From the NCBI GenBank assembly GCA_036351775.1, contig JAZBPX010000053.1:1-64000 (forward strand): a stretch of 64,000 nt of DNA, written 5' to 3'. The notes beneath the pieces are model-generated. The model did not search any database. It was not told where the DNA came from and saw only the letters and a program-made list of their open reading frames with translations. Position numbers and translations under genes: made by a program. Source of the stretch: Pacificimonas sp036351775 (GTDB lineage: Bacteria > Pseudomonadota > Alphaproteobacteria > Sphingomonadales > Sphingomonadaceae). Shown here piece by piece: positions 62,541-64,000 of this stretch (the stretch's first letter is position 1; every line of letters starts with the position of its first letter).

Positions 62541-63562
62541 ACAGGGAGCGCGCGGTCGTCATCTGCCCGGGCCGCGGATCCTATTCCGCACAGGAACTGG
62601 GCTACCTGGCGCGGCACCATGAACAGCGCGCGGCGCGGATCGCCGATCTGGATGAACAGCGAGAGCCGCGCGGCGCGGCGGCGGTTGCCAGCCTCGATGC
62701 GCTGTCCAGATTCTCGCCGGCCAAGCACCTGCCGGGGCGGAACGCCTCCAACCTCATTTATACCTCGGCCGTGATGGATTTCGCCGCGATCGACCAGGAA
62801 CGCTTTGATATCGTGGCGGTCTGCGGGAACTCGCTGGGGTGGTACCTGTCGCTGGCCTGCGCGGGCACGCTGTCGCTGGAAGACGGCGCGCTGCTCGTCG
62901 ATACGATGGGCGACCTGATGGAGCGTGAGGGTGTGGGCGGCCAGCTTCTCCTGTCCGTTGCCCATGACGATTGGACCATCGATCACGAACGCCGGGGCAT
63001 GGTCCTGTCCCTGCTGGAGAAGATTGACGGGGCGTATCTGTCGATCGATCTTGGCGCCACCCTTGTTCTGGCCGGCGACGATGCGGCGCTGGCGCGGCTG
63101 AAACGCGACCTGGAGGCCGCGGGCGGCGATGCGCCCGTGCGGCTGCCGAAGCACGCGGCGTTTCACACGCCGCTTCTGTCCGATATTGCCGAGACGGCGC
63201 GCGGCCTGCTTGCGGCGGACCTGTTCGGTGCGCCGGCCACGCCCCTGATCGACGGGCGCGGCGGGGTCCATTCGCCGTATGCGGCCGATGTGGACGCGCT
63301 CTACAGCTATACGCTCGGCGCGCAGATCACCCGCACCTATGATTTCGCTAAGTCCGTCGAAGTCGCGATCAAGGAGTTCGCCCCCGACCGGCTGATCCTG
63401 CTGGGCCCGGGCTATTCACTCGGTGCGCCTATCGCGCAGGTTCTGATCGCCCATCGCTGGCACGGCATGACGAGCCGCGATGATTTCATGGCGCAGCAGA
63501 AGCGCGATCCGTTCCTCCTGGCCATGGGACGCGACGACCAGCGCGCGATGACCACACTGTAA
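62537..63562 (+). CDS. FabD-like acyltransferase domain protein
   Basis: The 341-residue protein resembles malonyl-CoA:ACP transacylases but with altered motifs: 'ICPGRGSYSAQE' replaces PGQGSQ, the nucleophile Ser99 sits in 'GNSLGW' instead of GHSLGE, and the catalytic His is His210 in 'HAAFHTPLL'. The Arg of the malonate-binding site is not at its usual place. It therefore probably loads something other than malonyl. It overlaps the stop of the fused E1 by four bases. No carrier protein or ketosynthase gene is seen here. Confidence 0.78.
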   Translation: MNRERAVVICPGRGSYSAQELGYLARHHEQRAARIADLDEQREPRGAAAVASLDALSRFSPAKHLPGRNASNLIYTSAVMDFAAIDQERFDIVAVCGNSLGWYLSLACAGTLSLEDGALLVDTMGDLMEREGVGGQLLLSVAHDDWTIDHERRGMVLSLLEKIDGAYLSIDLGATLVLAGDDAALARLKRDLEAAGGDAPVRLPKHAAFHTPLLSDIAETARGLLAADLFGAPATPLIDGRGGVHSPYAADVDALYSYTLGAQITRTYDFAKSVEVAIKEFAPDRLILLGPGYSLGAPIAQVLIAHRWHGMTSRDDFMAQQKRDPFLLAMGRDDQRAMTTL

Positions 63563-63687
63563 GGACGGCCGACCGCCGCCCCACCAAACAGTTGTGTATT
63601 GTTAACACGTCCGCCTTGATCTATTGATCGCGTAGCAACGAGGTGGGGGCGCAGGGTGAGATGCAGCGTGGCAGAGGACAGATTTTC

Positions 63688-64000
63688 ATGCGGTCAGGCT
63701 GGATGGCTGTCGGGCTTTTCGCGCTCGTCATTGCCGTGTCCGCGCTGGCCTCGCTCCGGCTGTCCGCCCAGACGCCCGACACGTCGCCGGGCGAAGATTT
63801 CTTCTATGCCAGCGTCGTCCCGGCCTTCGTGAACGATGGCTGCGTCGATTGCCATGCGACCGGCCATGTTCGCCCTATGATCATCTTCTATGAAGAGGCG
63901 CTGCCCTATCTGGCGATGGGCGATTCGCCCGAAAACAGCATGATGCTCGTGAAACTGGCCGACCTCAGGGACGATGACCCGGAGCGCGCGACCCATGTCG
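63688..64000 (+). CDS. Membrane-anchored CxxCH (cytochrome c-like) protein, 3' end outside window
   Basis: The frame starts at the ATG at 63688 behind GAGGA and is open to the last base, giving about 104 residues. A single N-terminal helix ('WMAVGLFALVIAVSALASL') is followed by a haem-attachment-like 'GCVDCHATGHVRPM'. This pattern is that of anchored c-type haem proteins or planctomycete-type cytochrome domains. An ATG at 63661 would add nine residues. The rest of the protein is needed to judge whether it is a cytochrome or a larger enzyme. Confidence 0.6.
   Translation, partial: MRSGWMAVGLFALVIAVSALASLRLSAQTPDTSPGEDFFYASVVPAFVNDGCVDCHATGHVRPMIIFYEEALPYLAMGDSPENSMMLVKLADLRDDDPERATHV

Noticed and set aside
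1..64000. CRISPR arrays, prophage, insertion sequences, rRNA operons
   Set aside because: No regularly spaced repeats, integrase or transposase frames, att-like duplications next to the tRNA, or rRNA-like stretches were seen.

Overview
The window is high-GC, gene-dense chromosomal DNA with strong codon-position bias and long runs of genes whose stop and start codons overlap (ATGA or TGATG). An imuB-dnaE2 mutasome behind a GAAC-N7-GAAC LexA box, a DUF3775 protein, a PaoABC-like molybdenum hydroxylase, a haem-type TonB receptor followed by a DUF6607 protein, and a TPR-sulfotransferase relic together point to an alphaproteobacterium. Sphingomonadales, Caulobacterales or Parvularculales relatives are the best guess. 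I cannot name a genus. No phage, insertion sequence, CRISPR array or rRNA was seen.

Layout. (1) 1-10071, minus strand: eight tightly packed genes (SDR, VOC protein, O-methyltransferase, an exported SnoaL/SMP-30 fusion, DUF418 membrane protein, POT peptide transporter, amidase, MFS transporter). They look like one catabolic or detoxification operon. A winged-helix/TolB/TPR regulator lies next to it (10281-12377). (2) 12577-16705: an iron/haem locus with an IsdG-type haem monooxygenase, a decapitated hmuV ATPase, a Fur box, a TonB receptor and DUF6607. (3) 16831-18152: a YqcI/YcgG (GntA/DcsA-like) haem N-hydroxylase overlapping a DUF1989 gene. (4) 18215-25426: five glycosyltransferases around a sucrose-phosphate synthase fused to its phosphatase. 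(5) 25543-29964: a Crp/Fnr regulator convergent with a three-subunit molybdenum hydroxylase, then a wrecked sulfotransferase gene. (6) 30642-34862: otsB, a GH15 hydrolase, otsA and csaA. (7) 35122-39054: a 1310-residue phosphatase behind a Pho box and ahead of a strong terminator. (8) 39399-45461: glucokinase, then imuB and dnaE2, with a low-GC patch straddling the imuB/dnaE2 junction. (9) 45525-54488: a divergent galactoside locus with galM, galK, galT and a sugar symporter on one side, and alpha-galactosidase, beta-galactosidase and a 2H phosphoesterase on the other. (10) 54498-57249: DUF3775, nitronate monooxygenase, isoaspartyl peptidase and tRNA-Met. (11) 57337-63562: an Lrp regulator divergent from astC-astA (arginine succinyltransferase route), then a fused 2-oxoacid dehydrogenase E1 coupled to a FabD-like acyltransferase. 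A truncated CxxCH protein ends the window.

How it fits together. The cell appears to make two compatible-solute disaccharides (sucrose and trehalose), to import and split alpha- and beta-galactosides and feed galactose through the Leloir enzymes (galE is not here), to scavenge iron under Fur and phosphate under PhoB, and to degrade arginine. The points most worth following up are the GntA-DUF1989 pair, the fused E1 plus acyltransferase pair, the mosaic imuB-dnaE2 cassette without imuA, the broken haem ABC importer beside an otherwise intact Fur-controlled haem locus, and the Pho-box phosphatase that has no signal peptide.
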